This document shows, one piece after another, positions 1 to 9,547 of a stretch of 64,000 bases of DNA. Where the stretch lies: assembly GCA_944393195.1 (NCBI GenBank), contig CALXZG010000005.1:1-64000 (forward strand), read 5' to 3'. The stretch's first letter is position 1; each line of letters opens with the position of its first letter. This stretch comes from an uncultured Alphaproteobacteria bacterium (GTDB lineage: Bacteria; Pseudomonadota; Alphaproteobacteria; CAAHEQ01; UBA3637). The position numbers and the translations under genes were made by a program. Below the pieces are notes generated by a model. The model saw only the letters and a program-made list of their open reading frames with translations. It ran no database searches and was not told the origin of the DNA.

Positions 1-638
1 AGCTAAACCGGTCTTACCGTCTTTACGCGCAAATATTTTGCCCATCAATCCCGGTTCTTCCGCTTCTGCTGTTGCAGCCGTCGTTTCCGGTGTAACTTCC
101 GCCGTCTCCCCCGTCATAGCCGCGTCAACGGACCGGTTAATGGATGACAACCATTCGGCATTATCTTCCTGGAATTGAATCCACAGCTTGTCTGTTTCTC
201 CGGATTTATCCATCCGCTCTTTTTCCGCGGCAACTTCCTCTTTCGTCATTGTTAATTTTGACCAGAACGAAGTCCCCAGATTATTCCGCGCCGCTTGCGT
301 TTTTGCTTCTTCCCAAGCCGCCTGAAACTTTTCTATCTCCGTTTTTTCCGCCGGCATATTGATTTGAACGTCGCCAAACGGATTCATCGCCGCCAACCCG
401 GTCTTACCGTCGGCTCGATCTAAAATACCGACTTCCTTCTCCGGTGTCGTTTCTGCCGTAGCTTCCGGTGTTGTCGCCTCGGCACTCTCCTCCGGCGCGT
501 TCCGCGTCAAATCACCGAACGGATTCAGCGCAGCTAAACCGGTCTTACCGTCTTTACGCGCAAATATTTTGCCCATCAATCCCGGTTCTTCCGCTTCTGC
601 TGTTGCAGTCGTCGTTTCCGGTGCAACTTCCGCCGTCA
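1..638 (-). repeat. 531-bp in-frame tandem repeat
   Basis: Bases 1-107 match 532-638 nearly perfectly, with only a few substitutions. The offset is 531 bp, an exact multiple of three, so the repeat encodes a 177-residue protein unit. Only the start of the second copy is inside the window. The units contain a shorter internal repeat (DGKTGLAAxNPFGD). Confidence 0.85.
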
Positions 639-2328
639 CAGTCGTCGTTTCCGGTCCTGCTGTTTCAGGTGCTGTCACGGTCGGATTGACCACAGTTGCC
701 GGCTCTGTCTTTTCGGCCTCTTGTTCCGCCGAAGCATCCGGCGCTACAACCGGTGTCACATCCGGAGTCGGTTCAACGGTTTCCGCAACAGTCGGTGTCG
801 CAACCTCCGAACCGATCACCTCTTCCGGCGTTATTTCAGGAGCCGTTGTATCGGGTGCCGTTTCTTCCGCCGAAACCCCCGTATCCACAGAAACAACATC
901 CGGTGCCGCTTGCTCGGTCGATACGGTCGCCTTGCTTTCTTCCACCGATTGCTCCACATCCGCCGGAGCCTTAACATCTTGTTCCGCCTGTGGCGCAGCT
1001 TGCGTCATTTCGGCAGCTTGCGTCGTCGGTGCAACATTTTGGACATGTGTCACGGCCGGTCCGCTTTGATTCGACACAACATCCGGCGTACCATTGGCCC
1101 GTGTTGCCCCCAAAACACCAAAAGCCACAGTTCCTGCCAAAACAGCAAGAACGGCCGCTTTTTTCAAAGTGGGAAAATGATTTAATGCCTGACCGGCCAA
1201 GTTCATCCAATCCCGACGCGTCGGAATTGTCGGTGCAATGATTTGACGCGGACGGGCACGAGCCAACAACTTCGGCATAGCCTCTCGCGCTTCAACCTTT
1301 TGAACGGCTTTCTTTTGCCGCTTAATGACAATTTTCGGACGCGGCGGAACCGTTACCCGTATTTTTCGAATGGACACATTCTTCTGTTTACCGGCCAAAT
1401 CACGTGTTGCGCCACGATAACCGGTCATCATCTCCTTGACCGTTTTTCCGCGGAAAGCCGCATTAAATTCTTTTTTATCTACCGGTGCCTCACTCGGTCG
1501 TCCGGACAATTCGTTAAACAACCGTTGATATTCCGGATTGGCATACGCCCGCGTGACACCGATATATTCACGACGCCCTTCCTTCTTGGGTTGCAGCGAC
1601 TTAATCAAATTGCCGAAAGTTTGATTATACCGATAAATAAAATCCGCCGCGTTTAAAACAGCCCCCTCCGAACCGTTAATGATTTGGGACAACCGCGCCA
1701 CAATATCATCACGCGTTTGATACGTTTCAATGGCACCGTTAATAACACGTTCACGCTTGTACGCTTGCAAAATCAAATCCCGTCGTCCCAATTCTTTTTT
1801 GACTTTTCGCTGCGTCTGGCGCGCTGTCTTAGGTAACGCCGGCTTTCGACCGCTGATATTTGTTTTAACAACGGCCGGCTCTTTGCGACGAATGATATTC
1901 TTACCTTCCGGAGCCAACACCGTAAACGGCAACACCGTCTTTGTCCGTGCCGTCTTCGCCTGCGCCTTGGGCCGAACCGAAGCCCGACCACGCCGCCGTG
2001 TCGACCGTTTTTTGCCGGAACGGGACACCCGAACCGGTTGTTTTGCCGCAGTCATAACCGGAGTCGCTTGTCGTTCAGGTTGTTGCACCACCGATTCGGT
2101 TTTCAATTCCGGCTCAAAAGTCCATGTCATACTTGTCGTGTCCGGTGTCGGTACCGTTATCGTTTCCGTCGGAAAAGAGAACATCGGTTCCACACGACCT
2201 ACATTCGGCTTTGTCTGTGCCCCATTTTGTTGTTTTCGAAAAATCTTTTTACCACTGTGTTTTATAGCCTGCGCTTCCCGTTGCGCCGCGCGAATTTTTC
2301 TTCTTGTTTTTGTTCTTATCTTTGTCAT
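1..2328 (-). CDS. Large single-pass membrane protein with ~177-residue repeats (partial, C-terminus beyond left edge)
   Basis: This minus-strand frame is open from an ATG at 2328 (GGAGG at 2336-2340) to the window edge, 776 codons without a stop. I do not recognise the family. The first ~385 residues are very rich in Lys and Arg and include a mixed helical module (residues ~195-330). A hydrophobic segment (AAVLAVLAGTVAFGVLGA, ~residues 388-405) should span the membrane; the basic N-terminus predicts a cytoplasmic N-terminus and a periplasmic C-terminus. After it comes a low-complexity stretch rich in Glu, Thr, Ala and Pro, then a unit beginning EEPGLMGKIFARKDGKTGLA that recurs exactly 177 codons later. 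Inside one unit the submotif DGKTGLAAxNPFGD appears twice. There is no signal peptide and no Cys cluster. A role as an envelope-spanning or scaffold protein is only a guess. Confidence 0.85.
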   Translation of the reverse strand, partial: MTKIRTKTRRKIRAAQREAQAIKHSGKKIFRKQQNGAQTKPNVGRVEPMFSFPTETITVPTPDTTSMTWTFEPELKTESVVQQPERQATPVMTAAKQPVRVSRSGKKRSTRRRGRASVRPKAQAKTARTKTVLPFTVLAPEGKNIIRRKEPAVVKTNISGRKPALPKTARQTQRKVKKELGRRDLILQAYKRERVINGAIETYQTRDDIVARLSQIINGSEGAVLNAADFIYRYNQTFGNLIKSLQPKKEGRREYIGVTRAYANPEYQRLFNELSGRPSEAPVDKKEFNAAFRGKTVKEMMTGYRGATRDLAGKQKNVSIRKIRVTVPPRPKIVIKRQKKAVQKVEAREAMPKLLARARPRQIIAPTIPTRRDWMNLAGQALNHFPTLKKAAVLAVLAGTVAFGVLGATRANGTPDVVSNQSGPAVTHVQNVAPTTQAAEMTQAAPQAEQDVKAPADVEQSVEESKATVSTEQAAPDVVSVDTGVSAEETAPDTTAPEITPEEVIGSEVATPTVAETVEPTPDVTPVVAPDASAEQEAEKTEPATVVNPTVTAPETAGPETTTVTAEVAPETTTATAEAEEPGLMGKIFARKDGKTGLAALNPFGDLTRNAPEESAEATTPEATAETTPEKEVGILDRADGKTGLAAMNPFGDVQINMPAEKTEIEKFQAAWEEAKTQAARNNLGTSFWSKLTMTKEEVAAEKERMDKSGETDKLWIQFQEDNAEWLSSINRSVDAAMTGETAEVTPETTAATAEAEEPGLMGKIFARKDGKTGLA

Positions 2329-2429
2329 GAGCATACCTCCACCGCATTTCTTGACAGTATTTTTAAAAAAGCTTTATACTTTTATTGTAGCATATTTCAA
2401 CAGACTGTCAAATAATTCCGTACATAAAA

Positions 2430-2460
2430 CGCCCCCGGTTTCACGAACCGAGGGCGCTTT
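2430..2460 (-). terminator. Rho-independent terminator of the autotransporter
   Basis: On the minus strand, GCGCCCTCGGTT pairs with AACCGGGGGCG around a short loop and is followed by TTTT. It lies 18 bp beyond the autotransporter stop codon. Confidence 0.8.
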
Positions 2461-2477
2461 GACTTTATCTGTTCAGA

Positions 2478-5400
2478 TTAGAAGTTGTACTTAATCTTGA
2501 ACATACCGGCTTGCGTATTGTTTTCGGACCGGAACGAAGCGTCATAATTCAATGACAATTCCAAATTCCGAACAGTCGCCGTTAACCCGACGCCCGCTTC
2601 AACCGCCGCACGGCTCAACCGCTTCGCATTCACAGAATACGTGACCGGCGTACCGACAATGCTGACATTCGCTGTCGAATTATCGGACTTAAAGTCATAC
2701 GTACCGGCCAAACGGAATTCCGGTTTAAAGACCACATTCTTACCGACCGTAAAGTCTTTACTGACTTTCGTACCGATAACGGCTGTCGCAACCTGAGCGT
2801 GCTTTGTATCCGTTTCCGTCACACCGTTGTTATACTTTTCGGTATCGATGTAGGTATAACGAACACCGGCATAGTTGTTCAGGATGTTCCATTCATATCC
2901 GGTCAAGACCTGAGCACCATATGTATCCACATTGTATTTGTGGTTCATCATGCCTTGTTCTTTATAGTTCGCATGACCGTAGTTCAACACGGCATTCACA
3001 TACCAGTTGGACGGTTTATATTGTGCATAGGCAAAGTAGTTATCACCATACACATTGGTCTTACGAACCGCGTTCTTAATATCAGTTGCCGTATAGGCAT
3101 ACCCGATACCGACGGTCCAATCTTCATTCAGATCCGTATCGGCACCAAACGCAAAGCCTTGGCTGTACGCATCAAATCCGGCACCTTGCGAGTTATGCGT
3201 TTTGCTGTACAATCCTTCAACCCACGGCGACAATTTGGACACACGCCCATCACCACCCGAACGCCCCACGGCCGCAGCGGCAGAACCGATATTAGCCATA
3301 CGCGTCGTCACAGCACTTAACACCGCATTGTTGGTTGCAACGGCCTGAACCATCGGCACATCCAACGGTTGCAATTCATTGACAAGCGCACCGGCTGTTG
3401 CCGCATCGCCGGTTTGAGCCGCCGACGTGATTTTGTTCAACAACGCATCGGCCTGATCATTCCCCGTTGAACCGGCTTCGGTCATAGCCAACACAGCGTT
3501 TGTCTGATTACCCGTCATACCGGCTTCGGCTAGGGTAGCAGCTGCTTCTTCCGCAGCCTTTTTAACAACTCGGATAGAACCGTCTTCGGCCGTAATATCA
3601 TACAACGTATTGTTTGTCATGCTGTCGGAAAGACCCAACGCATCACCATTCCAAGTTTCCGCATCAACAAACGCATAGGTTGCATCCTCGGTCCCGTTAG
3701 CAATTGTCAAATCAACATTTAATGTTGCACCATCATTTTGAACCATACCGGCCGTAATCTTCGGAGCACTACCATCCCAAGCATTTTGCAATTTTAACGT
3801 CGTCCCGTCTTTGAATGTAATATCACCATCACCGGTAATACCACCATCTAACGTAATATCACCACCCAATGTCAGGCTACCAACGTTGTGAATATCATTC
3901 GCACCCGTGCTGTCCGTATTGCCCGAAAAACTGAATGTACCATCCAACGTCATATCTTTATCGTTGTAAATGGCACCACCCAAAGCATCGGCGGTATTCC
4001 CTTTAAATTCCGCACCGGCTAACGTCATCGTGCCGCCATAGTTGGCAATCGCACCACCGTTAGCAGCCGCCGTATTTCCATCAAATAAAGCATTGGCACC
4101 GACTTCAATCGTGCTTGAACCTTCTTCATTAGCTTGATAGTTATAGATAGCACCGGCCGATTTGCTGGAGGTATTCCTAATGAATTGAGCCCCTGTTCCA
4201 ACCGTTGTTTTAATTGCTTTTGCCGCATCGCTGTCTACATATAACGCACCACCGGAATGGGCTTCCCCGCCATTACCGCTGGAGTTACCTTCAAAATAAA
4301 CATTATTACCCAAAACGGCATTAGAACGTTGAATATGAACCGCACCGGCCTGATTATCGGCCTCGTTATTCGTAAACCGAGTTCCATCACCAATTGTTAA
4401 ATCACCGACGGCATCAACATGTGAGATAGCCCCACCAACCGTGGCCGTATTACCGTCAAAGACTGTCGTTCCGGCAAACGAAATCGTTCCGTTGTTAAAA
4501 ACGGCACCACCTTGATTTACGGCCGTATTACCGCTGAACACATTGGTTCCGACTAAGGATATACCACCGTTTGTTTCGTTGTAAATCGCACCGCCCGCCC
4601 CTTGGGCCGTATTGTCGTTAAACTGTGTATTTTTGACCGTGACAATACCGCGTCCCGAAACTTCACCGGTTGCGGTCTTTGTCGCTTTGTTGTAAATTGC
4701 AGCACCGCTTCCGGTTGTACTGTTCCCCGCTAACGTGACATTATTTAAAGTCAACGTCCCTTCATTGTATATCTTGCTACCGTTTTCGACAGCACCCAAA
4801 ACACCGCCGGTAATTGTCAACTCATGCTTTAAATCCCCGATGGCACTACCGTCCGTTGTTACTTCGATTTTGCCTGAAATATCGGAATTTTCAACGGCTA
4901 CGGAAACATCCCCGTATCCATTTTTTTACCATGAATACACATCAAAAGCAAACCCACCTTCTTTGGCAATAATTTTAGAATCTTTAATCAGAATATTACC
5001 GTTATTATTCGAAACCGTATAAGGCGTTGAACCCTGCAAGTTTGAACCGTCTATGGCCATATGATCCAATGTTAAATTAGAATAATTTTGAATCCCCATT
5101 TTAAATTTACCGGTTTCATCCGTCGGATCAGCCACGTTCACTGTTCCGTTTTTCAAGGTAATAGTACTGTCCTTTAACAATTGAAATACCTGTGTTTCAG
5201 TCCCCGACGAACCGACGGAAGCTTTATAGGCCGTATATGTGTTGCCGCCGAAATCAACCGTAAAGTCTGAATTACTCTTAACAGAAACACCTTTTCCCTC
5301 GGGAACATCGGCTATCACGGAAATTTCAGCACCGTTATTTGATCCTCCCTGAACACTTTGGATGGCTTCTGCCAAAGTTGCATATTCATTATCCCCGATT

Positions 5401-5537
5401 TTGGCTTCATTAGCCGCCATAGCCGGCATTGCCACAGCCACTCCCATTAAAACCATAGCGTTGAATAAAGCACATTTCCGCAAAATACGTCCGTATTGGG
5501 CCGATAATTCGCGAAGAGTTGTATTAGAATACTTCAT
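2478..5537 (-). pseudogene. Pmp-like autotransporter with an in-frame stop at codon 204
   Basis: Read through one TAA, this is a 1019-residue type V autotransporter. ATG 5537 follows GAGG at good spacing; the GTG at 5549 overlaps that site and is less likely. A long signal peptide ends MPAMA|ANEA near residue 38. The passenger carries many GGAIYN and FxxN-type repeats, as in chlamydial polymorphic membrane proteins, which form a beta-helix. The last ~270 residues form the beta-barrel translocator and end in Phe (KIKYNF). The TAA at 4928-4926 interrupts the frame after DVYSW; both sides are in the same frame and the 35 codons between it and the next possible start continue the passenger (KNGYGDVSVAVENS), so this is a nonsense change, not a frameshift. 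Translation might resume at TTG 4820, but that product would lack a signal peptide. Recent inactivation, strain polymorphism or an assembly error are all possible. Confidence 0.8.
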
Positions 5538-6003
5538 AAGGCACCTCACATGTTATGTATTAAAAAAATTACCGCCTTCTCAGGCACTCGGGTCAATTTT
5601 ACGACTCCAACCTTACAAAAGTCAATTACTTTTTTTACCAAAAATTGAAGTTTAAATTAAATATACCTCTTTTTAGGATATAATGCATTGATATGATTAT
5701 ATCTTTTTTTTTGATTTTTTTCACCCATCATTATGCGATAAAAAAATAACCCATTGAAAAACATACACAACAAAAATTTAATCAGATTGCCTGCGCGACA
5801 ATTATGTGTTTTTAATTCAATACACAGGCTACTATTTTACCCCCTCTCCTCTTTTTTTTCTTGTTTTTTCGGCAAAATTTACATATAACGTCTGCATCCA
5901 TGTAACAGCATAAAAAAACTGTTGACATTTTTAATATATATCATTATTGTCATATATTGTTGACGCAGTAGTGATTGATTATTCGTAAAACAAAGGAGTT
6001 ATC
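5538..6003. other. Gene-free AT-rich intergenic region between divergent genes
   Basis: This 466-bp stretch separates the divergent autotransporter and the CxxC membrane protein. It is strongly AT-rich with several poly-T/poly-A runs. I see no credible small gene. It should contain both promoters; only the rightward one (5922-5950) is recognisable. Confidence 0.6.
5922..5950 (+). promoter_or_regulatory. Putative sigma70-type promoter for the CxxC membrane protein
   Basis: TTGACA at 5922-5927, a 17-bp AT-rich spacer, and TATTGT at 5945-5950, about 50 bp before the start codon at 6004. The -10 box matches 4 of 6 positions. Confidence 0.5.
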
Positions 6004-6531
6004 ATGTTCAAATTATTATCTTTTTTAGGAACACTTGGCCTGGCTTCCCGCGCTTTGGCAAATCCGGCGTGCGTTGTTTGCACGGTCGCCATCGGGACTT
6101 CTTTATCTCTGGCGCAAAAACTGGGCGTTGACGATTGCGTTGTCGGCGTATGGGCCGGCGCCATGTTGGCAATCATCGGATACTGGGCGATTCGCTGGTT
6201 TGATAAGAAAAACTGGCACTTTTACGGACGCGACAATGTGTTAATGATATTGTCCATTGCCTCCATCGGCTTTATGTATATGGGCAATTTACATTACAAC
6301 CCGTCCGTGATCGGCTTTTTATACATTGATTCGTTTTTGTTGGCCACAATTTTGGGGGCCGGCACATTCATTATCGCCATGCGATTCTATGAATGGATGA
6401 AGGCGCACAACGGCGGTCACGCTCATTTCCCGTTTGAAAAAGTCGTTGTTCCCGTTTCGGCCGTTTTGATTCTCAGCTTGCTTTTCAACTACTTCCCGAT
6501 CTGCAACTGCCACACGGCCGCTATCGGCTAA
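6004..6531 (+). CDS. Four-TM membrane protein with N-terminal CxxC motif
   Basis: 175 residues, started at ATG 6004 behind AAGGAG (5993-5998). An N-terminal hydrophobic segment ending ALANPA resembles a signal peptide and is followed at once by CVVC. Four further hydrophobic segments alternate with short loops, and a CNC motif lies near the C-terminus (FPICNCHT). Proteins with a PACxxC start and this topology exist as an uncharacterised conserved family; the paired Cys suggest a thiol-redox or metal role in the periplasm, but this is inference. It stands alone, with its own promoter and terminator. Confidence 0.8.
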   Translation: MFKLLSFLGTLGLASRALANPACVVCTVAIGTSLSLAQKLGVDDCVVGVWAGAMLAIIGYWAIRWFDKKNWHFYGRDNVLMILSIASIGFMYMGNLHYNPSVIGFLYIDSFLLATILGAGTFIIAMRFYEWMKAHNGGHAHFPFEKVVVPVSAVLILSLLFNYFPICNCHTAAIG

Positions 6532-6549
6532 ATTTCAACCGGTGCAAAA

Positions 6550-6578
6550 AACAGAGGTCTCCGCCTCTGTTTTTTTTA
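6550..6578 (+). terminator. Rho-independent terminator
   Basis: ACAGAGG-TCTCCG-CCTCTGT followed by eight T residues, directly after the CxxC membrane protein gene. Confidence 0.9.
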
Positions 6579-6680
6579 TCGAGGCACAGTATCAAAAAAA
6601 TGTCATAAAAAAAGGTTTCTTTTTATACCTGATTTATGTATAATAACTCATCTTTTCACAAATAATATAAAGGATAACAC

Positions 6681-7631
6681 ATGAAAACAGCATTCGTATT
6701 TCCCGGTCAAGGTTCGCAAAGCATCGGCATGGGACAGGATTTATATCAAAATATGGCAGCCGCCCGCCTCGTCTTTGAAGAGGTCGACGATGCCCTGAAT
6801 GAAAAGCTCAGTACACTGATGTTCTCCGGCGATTCGGCCGCCTTAACCAAAACGGAAAATGCCCAACCGGCCATTATGGCTGTCGGGATGGCCGCCGTTC
6901 GCGCTATGGAAGCCGAACTCGGTCGCCCGTTATCGGACATCGCAACATGTATGGCCGGTCACTCCTTGGGTGAATATACGGCACTTTGCGCGGCCGGGGC
7001 TCTGTCTATTGCCGATACGGCCCGTTTACTCCGCGCCCGGGGACAGGCTATGGCCGAAGCCGGTGCCAATGCCCCCGGTGCCATGGCCGCTGTTTTAGGC
7101 TTATCCATGGATCAGGTTCGCGATATCGTGACACAGGCTTCCGATACCGAATCGCGGGTTGTTGTTGCTAACGACAACTGCCCCGGCCAGGTTGTCATCA
7201 GCGGTCATACCGACGCTATCGATCGGGCAATTGCCGCCGCAACGGCTGCGGGTGCCAAACGTGCCCTTAAATTACAGGTTGCCGGCGCGTTCCACAGCCC
7301 GTATATGCAAGCTGCCGCCGATAAAATGCAGGCAATCTTATCTGACCTGACCATTCACACTCCCCGCACGCCGGTGGTAGCCAACGTTACGGCTGATTTT
7401 GTTTCCGATCCGGCCGATATCAAACGCCGTTTGGTTGATCAGGTGACAGGCTCTGTCCGTTGGACGGAATCGGCTCACTTTATGACGGCAACGCAAGGCG
7501 TCAATACATTCATTGAATGCGGCAACGGCAAAGTCATTGCCGGGCTGATGAAGCGCATGGCACCGGATGCGACGATTCTGTCCGTCGGGGATACCGCCGG
7601 CGTGGAATCCGCTCTGGCTGTTTTAAAATAA
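6681..7631 (+). CDS. fabD: Malonyl-CoA:ACP transacylase
   Basis: FabD moves malonyl from CoA to acyl carrier protein, the entry step of type II fatty acid elongation in the cytoplasm. The 316-residue length is typical. The N-terminus has FPGQGSQ (residues 7-13), the nucleophile motif GHSLGEY places the catalytic Ser at 95, and AFHSPYM near residue 205 supplies the catalytic His. An SGH motif and a Gly-rich C-terminus also fit. The gene is monocistronic here, flanked by terminators, not beside fabG/acpP as in many bacteria. Confidence 0.97.
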   Translation: MKTAFVFPGQGSQSIGMGQDLYQNMAAARLVFEEVDDALNEKLSTLMFSGDSAALTKTENAQPAIMAVGMAAVRAMEAELGRPLSDIATCMAGHSLGEYTALCAAGALSIADTARLLRARGQAMAEAGANAPGAMAAVLGLSMDQVRDIVTQASDTESRVVVANDNCPGQVVISGHTDAIDRAIAAATAAGAKRALKLQVAGAFHSPYMQAAADKMQAILSDLTIHTPRTPVVANVTADFVSDPADIKRRLVDQVTGSVRWTESAHFMTATQGVNTFIECGNGKVIAGLMKRMAPDATILSVGDTAGVESALAVLK

Positions 7632-7652
7632 AGGCGACCGTAAACCAACAAG

Positions 7653-7684
7653 AAAACACCCCGTCGGACGACAGGGTGTTTCTT
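7653..7684. terminator. Bidirectional terminator between fabD and the OM barrel gene
   Basis: AAACACCC pairs with GGGTGTTT around a short spacer; T-rich on the right and A-rich on the left, so it can serve the two convergent genes. Confidence 0.8.
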
Positions 7685-7703
7685 TATGACTCACACGTTA
7701 TTG

Positions 7704-8294
7704 TTAGAAATAATAACGGGCGGATAATTTCACATCATGCGAACGCATGTCTTGTTTATTACGACCTGTGAAGCCATCCAATTCTTTTACACGCGCATTC
7801 CCCAAATCGGAATACCGATAGCCTAAGTCCAAAGACCAGCATTCATTGATATCATAGTCGACACCGGCACCGATTTGCCATGCAAAATTGGTTTTTGTTC
7901 TGCCTTTGGCATTTTCAATGCTCTTTGTCTTGTTCCAAGCCATACCGATACCACCCATTGCATAGACATCAAACATCTGGTGAATCGGGTAGGAAGCATA
8001 CAGGTTTGCAAAAACCGGAATCGACCAAACGTCGGATTTTTTAGCCCCCGGTTCCTTAAAGTCAACTTTACCCCAACCACGGTAAGAAACCGTTAAATCC
8101 GTCCGCAGATAATCATTGATATGATAACCGGTTCCTAAACCCAAGATACCCGCATCATCATTGTTTTTTGTCCCGAAAGAATATCCGGCTTCGCCGACCA
8201 CGTACGGACCACGGAGCGGTTCGGCAGCAGAAACAGTCGTGGCACAAGCCATCAAACCGGCAACGGCCAAAGTTGATAACAAATACTTCTTCAT
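7704..8294 (-). CDS. Small outer-membrane beta-barrel protein (OmpA/opacity-like)
   Basis: 196 residues from ATG 8294, which has AAGGAG just upstream; an ATG 36 bp further up lacks such a site. A signal peptide (MKKYLLSTLAVAGLMACATTVSA) precedes a chain of alternating amphipathic strands rich in Gly and aromatics, ending LSARYYF with the C-terminal Phe recognised by the BAM machinery. Size and pattern fit an eight-stranded OM barrel of the COG3637-type group. No periplasmic OmpA domain follows. Its ligand or function cannot be told from the sequence. Confidence 0.85.
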   Translation of the reverse strand: MKKYLLSTLAVAGLMACATTVSAAEPLRGPYVVGEAGYSFGTKNNDDAGILGLGTGYHINDYLRTDLTVSYRGWGKVDFKEPGAKKSDVWSIPVFANLYASYPIHQMFDVYAMGGIGMAWNKTKSIENAKGRTKTNFAWQIGAGVDYDINECWSLDLGYRYSDLGNARVKELDGFTGRNKQDMRSHDVKLSARYYF

Positions 8295-8517
8295 GTGATT
8301 CTCCTTTCTTAAAAATATCATTTGAAGCATTAAAAACTTTGGGGTGCGAAACTGCCGTTGTCCAGCGTAAAAACGCCTTTTTGATAAAATAAATAGAATC
8401 GTATGCGTTTTAACCTAACCGAGTATGTTTTTTTGATTTTCGTGCACAAGAAAAACTTGTTTTTTTATTTTTTTTGCGCTAACCTGAACCTATATTATCA
8501 ATGAAAGGGATTTAATT

Positions 8518-8970
8518 ATGAGAAATTATGATATCATCCGCAATATTATCAATCCGAATGAAGAATTTTTATGGAACGTCACCGGCTCCATCGCCGATAT
8601 CAAATATAACCCCGTGTATTGGATTCTGACAATCATTACCCTCGGCATTTTTCCGATTGCCCTCTATTATAAAAGAATCTTTCGCTCCTACGTTTTAACC
8701 AATCAACGCCTGATTATCATTACCGGGATTTTCAGTAAAAGCGTTGATGAAATCGAATTATTCCGTGTGGTTGACAGCGCGACGGATCAATCCCTAATCG
8801 ATATCTGGGCCAACATCGGCAATATCGCCATTAACTCGACGGATAAAACCGGATCGGTTTATATGGAAAAAATCCCGAATCCGCATTGGGTTCGCGATGT
8901 TTTACGGCAACAATATACACTGGCACGACAAAAAAAAGGAACCGTTGTCCTCGAAAGTTTGGCCAGCTAA
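8518..8970 (+). CDS. Membrane-associated bacterial PH-domain protein
   Basis: 150 residues, ATG 8518 behind GAAAGGG. A central hydrophobic hairpin (VYWILTIITLGIFPIALYY, residues ~38-56) precedes RSYVLTNQRLIIITGIF, the hallmark of the bacterial PH (bPH_2, YdbT/YdbS-like) domain; VVDSATDQSLIDIWANIGNIAI matches the rest of that fold. These proteins are membrane-bound with a cytoplasmic PH-like domain of poorly known role. The gene stands alone between an AT-rich leader and a terminator. Confidence 0.85.
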   Translation: MRNYDIIRNIINPNEEFLWNVTGSIADIKYNPVYWILTIITLGIFPIALYYKRIFRSYVLTNQRLIIITGIFSKSVDEIELFRVVDSATDQSLIDIWANIGNIAINSTDKTGSVYMEKIPNPHWVRDVLRQQYTLARQKKGTVVLESLAS

Positions 8971-8986
8971 TCAAAAAACAGATAAT

Positions 8987-9013
8987 ACGCGCCGCTTTTG
9001 CGGCGTTTTTTCT
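8987..9013 (+). terminator. Rho-independent terminator
   Basis: CGCCGC-TTTT-GCGGCG stem followed by TTTTTT, 17 bp after the PH-domain gene. Confidence 0.88.
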
Positions 9014-9072
9014 TGCATTTCGAAAAATACTCTTGTATGCTGATCGGGTATTAAGTAAAAAAAGGAGTCAAC

Positions 9073-9537
9073 ATGAAAAAAATAATTCTGACATCTGTTG
9101 CCGTAGCGGCATTAGCAATGCTTTCCACAACGGCCGGCGCCGTAGACAGTACCGGTTGCGGTTTAGGCAGTATGATTTGGCGCGGCCAAAAAGGTCCCGG
9201 CCCGCAAATTTTAGCCGTCACAACAAACGGTACATTCGGAACACAAACATTCGGTATTACAACCGGCACCATGGGATGTGACCCGAACGGTCGTATTACC
9301 GGCGGAACAGGTCGTATGCTCTTAACGTTCTTGGAAAACAACATGGAACAATATGCTTTTGACGCTTCCCGCGGACAAGGGGAAACATTGCACGCCGTTG
9401 CCGGCATTCTCGGTGTTCCGGTTGAAAAAGTGGCCGCCGTTTCTCAGGCAAATTTCGATACGTTATTCCCGAATGAAAATACGGAAGTCATCACGGTTGC
9501 CGCCAACCTGATGGATCTGTTAAACGTTCAAGCGTAA
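9073..9537 (+). CDS. DUF3015 family secreted protein
   Basis: 154 residues with an AAAGGAG site and a signal peptide (cleavage near AGA|VDS, residue 23). The mature part carries the DUF3015 signature: GCGLGSMIW, then TTNGTFGTQTFGITTGTMGCD, with two conserved Cys that may form a disulfide. The periplasmic function is unknown. The next gene, a DUF4105 protein, begins 10 bp after the stop codon; DUF3015 and DUF4105 genes are often adjacent in other proteobacteria, so the two probably act together. Confidence 0.9.
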   Translation: MKKIILTSVAVAALAMLSTTAGAVDSTGCGLGSMIWRGQKGPGPQILAVTTNGTFGTQTFGITTGTMGCDPNGRITGGTGRMLLTFLENNMEQYAFDASRGQGETLHAVAGILGVPVEKVAAVSQANFDTLFPNENTEVITVAANLMDLLNVQA

Positions 9538-9547
9538 TCGGATTACC

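Noticed and set aside
569-2494. Several plus-strand open frames (for example 569-1069, 1730-2494) opposite the left-edge gene
   Set aside because: They lack ribosome sites and have low-complexity translations (Ser/Val/Thr or Arg-rich). The minus frame is open over 776 codons with a good start and a sensible domain layout.
4821-4925. Frameshift as the cause of the split autotransporter
   Set aside because: Both halves are in the same frame, so the change is a nonsense codon, not an indel, despite the adjacent A run.
5901-5928. A fifth copy of the 32-bp operator near 5901
   Set aside because: TGTAACA is followed by TGTTGACA with only a 12-bp spacer; the second arm and the length do not match.
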